Below, piece after piece: positions 1-5,710 of a DNA stretch of 7,734 bases (position 1 is its first letter; each line of letters begins with the position of its first letter). The notes beneath the pieces were generated by a model. The model ran no database searches. It was not told the origin of the DNA and saw only the letters and a list, made by a program, of their open reading frames with translations. Both the position numbers and the translations under genes were made by a program. Source of the DNA: Gammaproteobacteria bacterium (GTDB taxonomy: Bacteria > Pseudomonadota > Gammaproteobacteria > Cardiobacteriales > Wohlfahrtiimonadaceae); the NCBI GenBank assembly GCA_003864535.1, contig BHEQ01000090.1, forward strand, positions 1 through 7,734. The letters are read 5' to 3'.

Positions 1-183
1 GAGTAATATATATTTGATCACGGCAGGATTATCCTGTAAGTTAAACAAAATATGCCATGAGTTATCACAAGTATAATTATTAAGAGTGAAGATTTAATGG
101 CGGCTAAATAGTTATAAGAATTATATTGAGCTTATTTCTATGTAATATGTTGTATTATTAGATTTCTTATTAGGAGTAATGTA
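1..183. other. Upstream intergenic region of the DUF262 gene, no gene seen
   Basis: This AT-rich stretch precedes the DUF262 gene and no convincing gene is visible. It contains a 13-base palindrome at 24-36 and several AT-rich hexamers that could be -10 boxes: an exact TATAAT at 72-77 and TATTAT at 153-158. Neither has a good -35 element at 16-18 bases, so I do not call a promoter. The minus strand has a 31-codon open frame (1-93) running off the left edge, but it has no ATG and no ribosome binding site. The end of the leader carries AGGAG at 172-176, seven bases before the ATG at 184, which fixes the start of the first gene. Confidence 0.5.
24..36. repeat. 13-base perfect palindrome upstream of the defence cassette
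   Basis: The sequence CAGGAT-T-ATCCTG is a perfect inverted repeat with a single central base, about 150 bases before the DUF262 start. No T-run follows it on either strand, so it does not look like an intrinsic terminator. It could be a protein-binding operator for the cassette or for a gene beyond the window edge. A repeat this short could also arise by chance. Confidence 0.35.
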
Positions 184-1308
184 ATGAATAGCAACGAAGA
201 AAAAGCATTGATTGAATTAGAATCAAAAAAAGAAAAAGTTGAGCAAAAACTGAAGAAATTTAGAAAAAATATTAGTTTCCAAACCCGTGAATGGTCAATT
301 GAATCAATCCTTGAAAAATTTATTAATCCAGATGATTTTGATGATGAATATAGTGGCGAGCTCTACATCCCTGATTATCAACGTAAGTATAAATGGAATA
401 ATAAAATTGCCTCAAGATTTATTGAAAGCATTTTGATCGGTTTTCCCATCCCTTATATTTTTATTTCTAATATTGAATCTGATGATAATGAGTTTGATGG
501 AAGAATTGAAATTATTGATGGAAGCCAACGTATTAGAGCTTTGAAATATTTTATAAATAATAAAATTATTTTATCTGACCTAAAAGAAGTTCAAGAATTA
601 GATGGGTTTACGTTTAATGATCTCTCAATTGGTGTTCAACGCCGTTTTAAACGTTCGACATTACGTCTAGTTGAGTTATTAGGCGATACAGAAAGTAACG
701 AATCAATGCGGCGCGACTTATTTGAGCGTATTAATTCAGGTAGTGTTGCGCTTAATGCCATGGAGCAAAGAAGGGGAACAGATTATGCCAATAGTAAATT
801 TTATAAAGAAGTCCTTGTTGCTTGTGTCAATAATGAGTTATTCCAGAAATTAGCACCATTATCTGATAAAAAATATGAAGATAAAGACCGTGAAGAATTA
901 GTCTTGCGCTTTTTTGCCTATTCAGAAGAACTAGATAAGTACAAAGGAACTGTCGCACCATTTTTAGATAGTTATTTAAAATCAAAGAAAAGTATTAATG
1001 ATGATGATATCTTGGCAAAGTTATTACTAAAGTTTACTACGATGCTTGAATTTGTAGAAAAATATTTCCCATCAGGCTTTAGAAAAACCCCTAATTCAAA
1101 AGTGACTTATAGAACTTTTTTTGAAGCAATTGCGGTCGGAGTTACTTTAGCTTTAGATAATAAACCTAAATTAAAACCAAAGAATTTTGTTGCATCATGG
1201 ATATTTAACGATGATTTTAAAAAAATAATTGCCTCAGATAGTGCCAATAACACTCAAAAGCTTAAAGCAAGAATTGAGTATGTTAAGACTAAGCTATTAG
1301 AGGATTGA
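184..1308 (+). CDS. DUF262 domain protein, putative sensor/NTPase of a defence cassette
   Basis: This 374-residue protein belongs to the DUF262 (GmrS N-terminal-like, ParB-fold) family. It shows YIPDYQRKYKW at residues 61-71, DGSQR at 112-116 (usual form DGQQR) and FERINSGSVALNAMEQR at 180-196, the family's three recognisable blocks. Residues 3-28 are highly charged and probably form a helix or coiled coil. In GmrSD, BrxU and SspE, DUF262 domains bind or hydrolyse nucleotides and act in restricting modified or phage DNA. Those proteins usually also carry a C-terminal HNH/DUF1524 nuclease. Here the C-terminal ~170 residues are helical-looking and lack an obvious HNH motif, so this is more likely a sensor or regulator than the cutter. 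The start has AGGAG seven bases upstream. The next gene begins 3 bases after the stop, implying a joint transcript. The family call is firm; the role is inferred from relatives and neighbours. Confidence 0.85.
   Translation: MNSNEEKALIELESKKEKVEQKLKKFRKNISFQTREWSIESILEKFINPDDFDDEYSGELYIPDYQRKYKWNNKIASRFIESILIGFPIPYIFISNIESDDNEFDGRIEIIDGSQRIRALKYFINNKIILSDLKEVQELDGFTFNDLSIGVQRRFKRSTLRLVELLGDTESNESMRRDLFERINSGSVALNAMEQRRGTDYANSKFYKEVLVACVNNELFQKLAPLSDKKYEDKDREELVLRFFAYSEELDKYKGTVAPFLDSYLKSKKSINDDDILAKLLLKFTTMLEFVEKYFPSGFRKTPNSKVTYRTFFEAIAVGVTLALDNKPKLKPKNFVASWIFNDDFKKIIASDSANNTQKLKARIEYVKTKLLED
1299..1304 (+). promoter_or_regulatory. Ribosome binding site of the HEPN gene inside the DUF262 gene end
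   Basis: AGAGGA lies seven bases before the ATG at 1312 and within the last codons of the DUF262 gene, whose TGA is at 1306-1308. Ribosomes finishing the first gene would therefore stand on the start site of the second. This suggests translational coupling and a fixed ratio of the two proteins. Confidence 0.65.
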
Positions 1309-1311
1309 TTA

Positions 1312-2013
1312 ATGGAGGCGAGCACTTTTGATGAGCTTAAAGATAACCTAAGAACACAAGATTATGAGCTTAAGCAATATCTTGAACTAATTGAACACTT
1401 AGAACACTTAGAAAAAATAGCAATCAGAAAAAAACATAAATCTGAGCAGATTAATATACAGCTAAAAATATCAGTATCCTCTTGCTATTTACTTTTTTAT
1501 AATATTATTGAGCATGTTTGTCGAGAATCTTTTTTATTAGTTGATGCGTCTATTTGTGAACACACGCAAGATTATTCTTTTCTTAATCTTCATCTTAAAG
1601 GAGAGTATCTTAAGAGAATTAGGCAAATAACTCTAAAACCTGGAATATTTGATTTATTGAAGAATAATATTTTAATTAATGCAATTAAAGAATTAAAAAT
1701 TGATAAAAAAGACTTATTCAATGGCAATATTAGCAATAAAATAATATCTGCGCAGCTTGGTAAATTTGGTATTACTAATTTTAAACCAGATATAAATACT
1801 AATGGCGGGGCTGATTTAGACAGAATAAAGCAGATTCGTAATGAATTAACTCACGGTGAGAAAAGTTTTGTGGAAATGCAGCAAGAGTTAAAGAGCTCTG
1901 CGCAGATTGAGGATGAATGGGAGCGGGTTAGGACTTATCTAGAAGATTTAATTGAGGTATGTGATCAGGCGATTCATCAGAGATATTTTTTAGCTGATTC
2001 ATGTGATGAATGA
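1312..2013 (+). CDS. HEPN-domain protein, MAE_28990/MAE_18760-like putative RNase
   Basis: This 233-residue protein carries the HEPN catalytic signature R-x4-H as RNELTH at residues 176-181 (Arg176, polar Asn177, His181), preceded by a helix with RIKQI. A second conserved-looking helix, SSCYLLFYNIIEHVCRES, spans about 56-73, matching the YLLxYNxxE pattern of the MAE_28990/MAE_18760 HEPN group. HEPN proteins of this kind are generally metal-independent RNases acting in toxin-antitoxin or abortive-infection settings. No signal peptide or membrane segment is seen, so it should be cytoplasmic. It is probably co-translated with the DUF262 gene. It is the only member of the cassette with a plausible nuclease active site, so it is the likely effector. 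Its last 28 codons overlap the convergent methyltransferase gene, well beyond the active site. The gene is very AT-rich (one sampled 60-base stretch near 1681 has only about 20% G+C). The HEPN call is strong; substrate and partner are unknown. Confidence 0.8.
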   Translation: MEASTFDELKDNLRTQDYELKQYLELIEHLEHLEKIAIRKKHKSEQINIQLKISVSSCYLLFYNIIEHVCRESFLLVDASICEHTQDYSFLNLHLKGEYLKRIRQITLKPGIFDLLKNNILINAIKELKIDKKDLFNGNISNKIISAQLGKFGITNFKPDINTNGGADLDRIKQIRNELTHGEKSFVEMQQELKSSAQIEDEWERVRTYLEDLIEVCDQAIHQRYFLADSCDE

Positions 2014-3028
2014 ATGATTCACCAATTATTTTACCCAAAGTAACAGGGACAGCATTACCAATTAACATTCCTATTTTGCGCATACTTATCCTAGAGTTTG
2101 GCTTAATAAATTGGTAGCTTTCAGGGAATGCTTGTAAAATTGCCGCCTCTCTTAAGCTTATTGCACGATCTTGTTCTGGGTGACCAAAGCGACCATTACC
2201 ATAACCATAGCATTGTGTAGTCATCGTTGGACTTGGCTTATCCCACTCCATTCTTCCGTAAACACTTTTGTAAGTTCCCCCACTTGATCTTTTATGACAT
2301 TCTGCTAATAAATCACTTGACCAATCTTGCCAGTTTCCACCGGGCTTAGATGCACTAATTCTTTTGAGGTTAAGCTGATTTAAGCTTGCAGAAACATGGA
2401 GGGGATCAACTGAATTTTTAGCACCTGCTTTAATTTTAGGCAAGAATGAGATTGCATCTCTAACTGTTTTTTTATTATTAAGATCTGTCGCAGGAATAAG
2501 TTCAATATCCCCAAGTTTTGAGCCTAATAAAACAAGTCTCCGCCTATTTTGGGGCAAACCATAATCGCTACAATTTACAATCCCCCACCAAATTTTATAA
2601 TTTAATTTTTCAAGAGTCATAATAAAATCTAGAAAGATTGGATGAGTTCTTAACTGAGGCACATTTTCTAGAGTTATCAACTCTGGACTTGTATCATAAA
2701 TAAGCCTTTCAAACTCAGCTAGTAATTTCCATTTATAATCAGTTGATTTTCTTGTACTTGCATATTTTGAAAAAGGCTGGCAAGGTGCGCAGCCTGCAAG
2801 TAAACGCACTGAATTATTTTTATGTCCTTTATTAAAAAATCCAATAAGATCATTACTAGTTATTTCAGTAATAGATTTATGAATAAATGTGCTTGCATTA
2901 TTTATCTCGAATGGATGTCTACAATCCTCATCAATATCAATACCATGCGTAACATTAATACCTGCTAAAAATAAGCCGTGAGTTAGTCCTCCTGCACCGC
3001 AAAACAAATCTACAGCTTGTATTGTCAT
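1928..3028 (-). CDS. DNA (cytosine-5-)-methyltransferase
   Basis: This 366-residue enzyme transfers a methyl group from S-adenosylmethionine to C5 of cytosine in DNA, releasing SAH. All main C5-methyltransferase motifs are in order: motif I DLFCGAGG (7-14), motif IV APCQPFS (81-87) with catalytic Cys83, motif VI ENVP (121-124), motif VIII QNRRR (160-164), motif IX around SPTMTTQ to SLREAAILQAFP (266-302) and motif X IGNAVPVTLGKIIG (323-336). The target-recognition segment lies between motifs VIII and IX (about 170-265); its specificity cannot be read by eye. Nothing is truncated. The gene starts with AAGG eight bases before the ATG. It converges on the HEPN gene, and its C-terminal 28 residues, just past motif X, are encoded antisense to that gene's end. 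Context suggests it protects self DNA from the DUF262-HEPN pair. A solitary regulatory methyltransferase is the alternative. Confidence 0.93.
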   Translation of the reverse strand: MTIQAVDLFCGAGGLTHGLFLAGINVTHGIDIDEDCRHPFEINNASTFIHKSITEITSNDLIGFFNKGHKNNSVRLLAGCAPCQPFSKYASTRKSTDYKWKLLAEFERLIYDTSPELITLENVPQLRTHPIFLDFIMTLEKLNYKIWWGIVNCSDYGLPQNRRRLVLLGSKLGDIELIPATDLNNKKTVRDAISFLPKIKAGAKNSVDPLHVSASLNQLNLKRISASKPGGNWQDWSSDLLAECHKRSSGGTYKSVYGRMEWDKPSPTMTTQCYGYGNGRFGHPEQDRAISLREAAILQAFPESYQFIKPNSRISMRKIGMLIGNAVPVTLGKIIGESFIHHMNQLKNISDESPDHIPQLNLLDKS

Positions 3029-3041
3029 TTACTATACCTTA

Positions 3042-3071
3042 GAGAATCATTATAAATAGCAGTTGATTATA
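3042..3071 (-). promoter_or_regulatory. Possible promoter region of the methyltransferase gene
   Basis: Two exact TATAAT hexamers occur on the minus strand at 3071-3066 and 3054-3049, in the 75-base gap after metF. The second would start transcription near 3042, leaving a short leader with AAGG at 3040-3037. Neither has a good -35 element at standard spacing: a TTGGCA (5 of 6 matches) lies upstream but at poor distances. The methyltransferase may thus have its own weak promoter in addition to any read-through from metF. Confidence 0.3.
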
Positions 3072-3103
3072 TATCCTATGCCAAACTAAAGGCAGCCTAA
3101 ATT

Positions 3104-3958
3104 TTAAATCAAGCCTAATTTACTAACTATTTGCAAAGTCGGCTTGGCTTGATTTAGGGTATAAAAATGAAAATGGTTTACATCCTCTTTGATAAGAGTT
3201 TCGCATAATCTTGCCATAGTTTCTGCGCCAAACTCTTTTAAGCCTTCTAAATCATCGCCAAAGCGTTCTAATCTCATCCGCAACCATCTTGGGATTTCTG
3301 CGCCGCACATATTTGAAAAACGTGCTAATTGTGTGTAATTTGTGATAGGCATTATCCCTGCAATCAAAGGTTTATCGCATTTTGTGTGGATTAATTCATC
3401 CCTTAAGGCTAAATATGCATCAGGATTGAAAAAGTATTGGGTAATTGCTGCTTGCGCTCCATGCTTAAATTTATTGATCAAAGCGTTAAGATCAGTTTTA
3501 GGATTTGGGCTTTCAGGGTGAAACTCAGGATAAGCGGCGCAATAAAGATAAAAATCATCGTGCGTATGTTTGATAATAAATTCAATTAATTCACTGGCAT
3601 GTTTGAAAATACCAGGATCTATCATCCCATCAGGTAAATCACCACGCAGCGCAACAATATGTTTAAATCCTTCTTGTTTATAAGTTTGGATCAAATTTAA
3701 TATTGTCTCTTTAGTTGAGCCGATACAGGTTAAGTGAGGTGCGATTGGAGCGATATTAAGTGCTTGTAACATCTTGATAGTTTTAAAAGTGTTCTCTTGA
3801 GTTGAGCCACCTGCACCAAATGTAACCGATAATGTATGCGGATTGAGCACGCGTAATTTATCCGCAACAATTTCTAATTTTTTAAAGCCTTCCGCTGTTT
3901 TTGGTGGAAAAAACTCACAGCTTAATTGGATTTTTTCCATTTTTTTTATTTCTTTCAT
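3104..3958 (-). CDS. metF: Methylenetetrahydrofolate reductase
   Basis: MetF reduces 5,10-methylenetetrahydrofolate to 5-methyltetrahydrofolate using FAD and NADH, supplying the methyl group for methionine synthesis in the cytoplasm. The 284-residue protein spans a full TIM-barrel reductase (E. coli MetF is about 296). Catalytic residues are visible: Glu15 in SCEFFPPK and Asp107 in ALRGDLPDG, separated by 92 residues as in E. coli (Glu28, Asp120). FGAGGST (47-53) and HLTCIG (75-80) are also typical. I chose the ATG at 3958 because AAGGAG at 3970-3965 sits six bases upstream. An in-frame ATG at 4000 would add 14 residues encoded by a leader hairpin and is unlikely. The gene follows ahcY on the same strand, about 126 bases away with a terminator between. 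Both enzymes serve the activated methyl cycle, which fits shared expression. Confidence 0.96.
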   Translation of the reverse strand: MKEIKKMEKIQLSCEFFPPKTAEGFKKLEIVADKLRVLNPHTLSVTFGAGGSTQENTFKTIKMLQALNIAPIAPHLTCIGSTKETILNLIQTYKQEGFKHIVALRGDLPDGMIDPGIFKHASELIEFIIKHTHDDFYLYCAAYPEFHPESPNPKTDLNALINKFKHGAQAAITQYFFNPDAYLALRDELIHTKCDKPLIAGIMPITNYTQLARFSNMCGAEIPRWLRMRLERFGDDLEGLKEFGAETMARLCETLIKEDVNHFHFYTLNQAKPTLQIVSKLGLI

Positions 3959-3964
3959 AATATT

Positions 3965-3970
3965 CTCCTT
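3965..3970 (-). promoter_or_regulatory. Shine-Dalgarno site fixing the metF start
   Basis: A full AAGGAG on the minus strand lies six bases before the ATG at 3958. It decides between that start and the in-frame ATG 14 codons upstream or the one six codons downstream. Confidence 0.85.
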
Positions 3971-3992
3971 GTTGACCTGCATATATAAATCA

Positions 3993-4010
3993 GGGTGCAA
4001 TCAAGCACCC
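3993..4010 (-). promoter_or_regulatory. Stem-loop in the metF leader
   Basis: GGGTGC (4010-4005) pairs perfectly with GCACCC (3998-3993) around a six-base loop. It lies between the ahcY terminator and the metF ribosome binding site. No T-run follows at once (TGATTTATAT), so it is a poor terminator. It could stabilise the processed 5' end of metF mRNA or take part in attenuation. Its TGCTTGATT segment repeats one in the terminator just upstream. An extra AAGGAG at 4023-4018 precedes it. Confidence 0.5.
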
Positions 4011-4025
4011 CAATAAACTCCTTAT

Positions 4026-4064
4026 AAAAGAATGCTTGATTATCAATTACTAATAATCAAGCAT
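4026..4064 (-). terminator. Intrinsic terminator after ahcY
   Basis: A perfect 12-bp stem, ATGCTTGATTAT (4064-4053) with ATAATCAAGCAT (4043-4032), encloses a nine-base loop and is followed on the minus strand by TCTTTT. It starts 20 bases past the ahcY stop. The stem is AT-rich and the T-run is broken by a C, so termination is probably partial, allowing some read-through into metF. The other strand lacks a T-run, so the terminator works in one direction only. Confidence 0.7.
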
Positions 4065-4084
4065 CTAGCATCAGTCATTAATCA

Positions 4085-5479
4085 TCAATAACGATAATGA
4101 TCTGCTTTATAAGGTCCATCTTGGCTAATCCGAATATAATCAGCTTGTTCTTTACTTAAACGCGTTAATTTAGCGCCAATGCGGCCTAAATGGAGGCGTG
4201 CGACTTTTTCATCTAAGTATTTAGGGAGGATATAAACTTTATTTTCATACTTTTGAGTATGCGCAAAAAGTTCAATTTGAGCTAAAACTTGATTGGTAAA
4301 TGAATTACTCATCACAAAACTTGGATGACCTGTGGCGCAACCTAAATTAACTAAACGCCCTTCGGCTAATAAAATAATTTTACGCCCTGTTGGAAAAATA
4401 ATATGATCAACCTGAGGTTTGATATTCTCCCAAGTATATTTTTTTATACTTGCAACATCAATTTCATTATCAAAATGCCCAATGTTACACACGATAGATT
4501 GGTCTTTCATTGCCAGCATATGATCATGGGTAATCACATTAAAGTTGCCCGTTGCGGTTACAAAAATATCCGCCATCGGTGCAGCTTCTTCCATCGTAAT
4601 TACTCTATAGCCTTCCATCGCCGCTTGCAGGGCGCAAATAGGATCAATTTCAGTAACATATACCGTCGCGCCTAAACCGCGTAGAGATTGGGCGCAGCCT
4701 TTACCAACATCGCCATAACCTGCAATAAGCGCAATTTTACCCGCGATCATGACATCTGTTGCACGTTTTATTCCATCAACTAATGATTCACGGCAACCAT
4801 ATAAATTATCAAATTTAGATTTAGTTACAGAATCATTAACATTAATCGCAGGGAAAGGTAATTCGCCTTCTGCTTCCATTTGATATAGGCGCATCACACC
4901 TGTTGTTGTCTCTTCTGTTACGCCTTTAATATGCGGTAAGCGCGTTGAATACCATGTTGCATCTTTGGCAAGTGTTTCTTTAATTGTGGCAAATAATGCA
5001 ACCTCTTCTTCAGAGCTTGGATGATCTAAAACTGAGATATCTTGTTCAGCTTTTGTGCCTAATTTCAATAATCCTGTTGCATCACCACCATCATCTAAGA
5101 TCATGTTTGCTGCGCCATCTTTCCACTCAAAAATCTTATGGGTAAACTCCCAATATTCCTTTAAGGTCTCGCCTTTAAAGGCAAATACAGGAATACCCGC
5201 AGCCGCAATTGCAGCCGCAGCGTGATCTTGAGTTGAGAAAATATTACAAGAAGCCCAGCGTACTTGCGCCCCAAGTGCAACTAAGGTTTCAATTAAAACA
5301 CCTGTTTGGATCGTCATATGCAAAGACCCTGCAATACGTGCACCACTTAATGGTTTTGAGGTTTTATACTCTTCACGCAGTGCCATTAAACCTGGCATTT
5401 CAGTCTCAGCAATGGATAATTCTTTACGTCCCCACGCAGCATCATTTATATCATGAACAAAGTAATCTTTAGCGCTCAT
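4085..5479 (-). CDS. ahcY: S-adenosylhomocysteine hydrolase (adenosylhomocysteinase)
   Basis: AhcY splits S-adenosylhomocysteine, the inhibitory product of methyltransferases, reversibly into homocysteine and adenosine in the cytoplasm, using tightly bound NAD. The 464-residue protein is the long bacterial form with an insertion near residues 143-180. Visible active-site elements are LHMTIQT with His54, DDGGDATG with Asp130, EETTTG (189-194), KSKFDNLYGC with Lys220, Asp224 and Cys229, the NAD-binding GYGDVGKG (254-261) and the conserved C-terminal end, here KADHYRY. The start at 5479 is supported by AAGGAG at 5491-5486, six bases upstream. The in-frame ATG at 5623 lies inside the riboswitch, and its 48 extra residues have no counterpart in the family. 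Regulation is probably by the SAH riboswitch in the leader. A hairpin terminator follows, then metF. Confidence 0.98.
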   Translation of the reverse strand: MSAKDYFVHDINDAAWGRKELSIAETEMPGLMALREEYKTSKPLSGARIAGSLHMTIQTGVLIETLVALGAQVRWASCNIFSTQDHAAAAIAAAGIPVFAFKGETLKEYWEFTHKIFEWKDGAANMILDDGGDATGLLKLGTKAEQDISVLDHPSSEEEVALFATIKETLAKDATWYSTRLPHIKGVTEETTTGVMRLYQMEAEGELPFPAINVNDSVTKSKFDNLYGCRESLVDGIKRATDVMIAGKIALIAGYGDVGKGCAQSLRGLGATVYVTEIDPICALQAAMEGYRVITMEEAAPMADIFVTATGNFNVITHDHMLAMKDQSIVCNIGHFDNEIDVASIKKYTWENIKPQVDHIIFPTGRKIILLAEGRLVNLGCATGHPSFVMSNSFTNQVLAQIELFAHTQKYENKVYILPKYLDEKVARLHLGRIGAKLTRLSKEQADYIRISQDGPYKADHYRY

Positions 5480-5485
5480 TAAGCA

Positions 5486-5491
5486 CTCCTT
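5486..5491 (-). promoter_or_regulatory. Shine-Dalgarno site fixing the ahcY start
   Basis: AAGGAG on the minus strand lies six bases before the ATG at 5479 and 26 bases after the last riboswitch stem. It rejects the longer in-frame start at 5623. Confidence 0.85.
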
Positions 5492-5517
5492 TTTTAGAAA
5501 AAATAAATAAAAGAAGT

Positions 5518-5626
5518 GGACGCAGTTGTGAATTTTTATCCCAAAATATGCGGATATAAAAGTAGCTATTTGAGCCTGTTCAATTGATTTTAAAGATAAA
5601 ATCAAAGTTGCAGCGTCCCTCAAAAT
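5518..5626 (-). promoter_or_regulatory. SAH riboswitch in the ahcY leader
   Basis: The ahcY leader matches the S-adenosylhomocysteine riboswitch layout. P1 pairs TTTGAG (5624-5619) with CTCAAA (5574-5569). It is followed by the conserved-looking GGACGCTGCAA (5618-5608). P2 pairs GATTTT (5603-5598) with AAAATC (5591-5586). ACAGGCTC (5581-5574) matches the family's CAGGCUC strand. The P4 pseudoknot pairs GGACGC (5618-5613) with GCGTCC (5523-5518), a perfect six pairs. An optional hairpin (about 5560-5535, TATCC with GGATA plus flanking A-T pairs) fills the space between. Known members bind SAH and switch on ahcY and neighbouring methyl-cycle genes when SAH rises. Position directly upstream of ahcY makes the call strong. 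I recognised it by motif and pairing, without a covariance-model search. Confidence 0.9.
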
Positions 5627-5635
5627 GCGGAGCGT

Positions 5636-5664
5636 ATTTTAACGCAGTTCTTTAAAGATTAATA
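5636..5664 (-). promoter_or_regulatory. Candidate ahcY promoter
   Basis: TAAAAT at 5641-5636 matches the -10 consensus at five of six positions and would start transcription around 5629, just before riboswitch stem P1. That is where a leader riboswitch should begin. The matching -35 position, TATTAA at 5664-5659 with a 17-base spacer, is poor. Part of it lies inside an inverted repeat, so an activator or repressor may act here. Confidence 0.4.
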
Positions 5665-5691
5665 GACCATATTAAGAGCGCATCTATTAAT
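5658..5691. repeat. 9-bp inverted repeat between parA and ahcY
   Basis: ATTAATAGA (5658-5666) and TCTATTAAT (5683-5691) are exact reverse complements separated by 16 bases. In the minus-strand transcript it would form a stem after the parA stop, but no T-run follows (CTTTAAAG), so it is at best a weak terminator for sppA-parA. It overlaps the -35 position of the candidate ahcY promoter, which would also fit a dimer-binding operator. Confidence 0.45.
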
Positions 5692-5710
5692 GTGTTGTTT
5701 AAAATAGAAT

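Noticed and set aside
1..93. Minus-strand open frame of 31 codons running off the left edge
   Set aside because: It has no ATG start and no ribosome binding site, and is too short to recognise; its translation looks protein-like but chance is not excluded.
1393..1410. Tandem 9-base repeat (GAACACTTA twice) inside the HEPN gene
   Set aside because: It only encodes a short EHLEHL helix repeat and keeps the frame; nothing suggests a phase-variable tract.
3959..4000. Longer metF start adding 14 residues
   Set aside because: The ATG at 4000 is in the leader hairpin and has no well-placed Shine-Dalgarno site, whereas the ATG at 3958 has AAGGAG six bases upstream.
4403..4675. Open frame of 90 codons on the plus strand
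   Set aside because: It lies wholly antisense to ahcY, has no recognisable protein features, and the opposite strand encodes conserved catalytic sequence.
5209..5472. Open frame of 87 codons on the plus strand
   Set aside because: It is antisense to the N-terminal part of ahcY; the sequence has no family features and is explained by the coding constraint of the other strand.
5480..5623. Longer ahcY start adding 48 residues
   Set aside because: The extension is encoded by the riboswitch, lacks a ribosome binding site and has no counterpart in SAH hydrolases.
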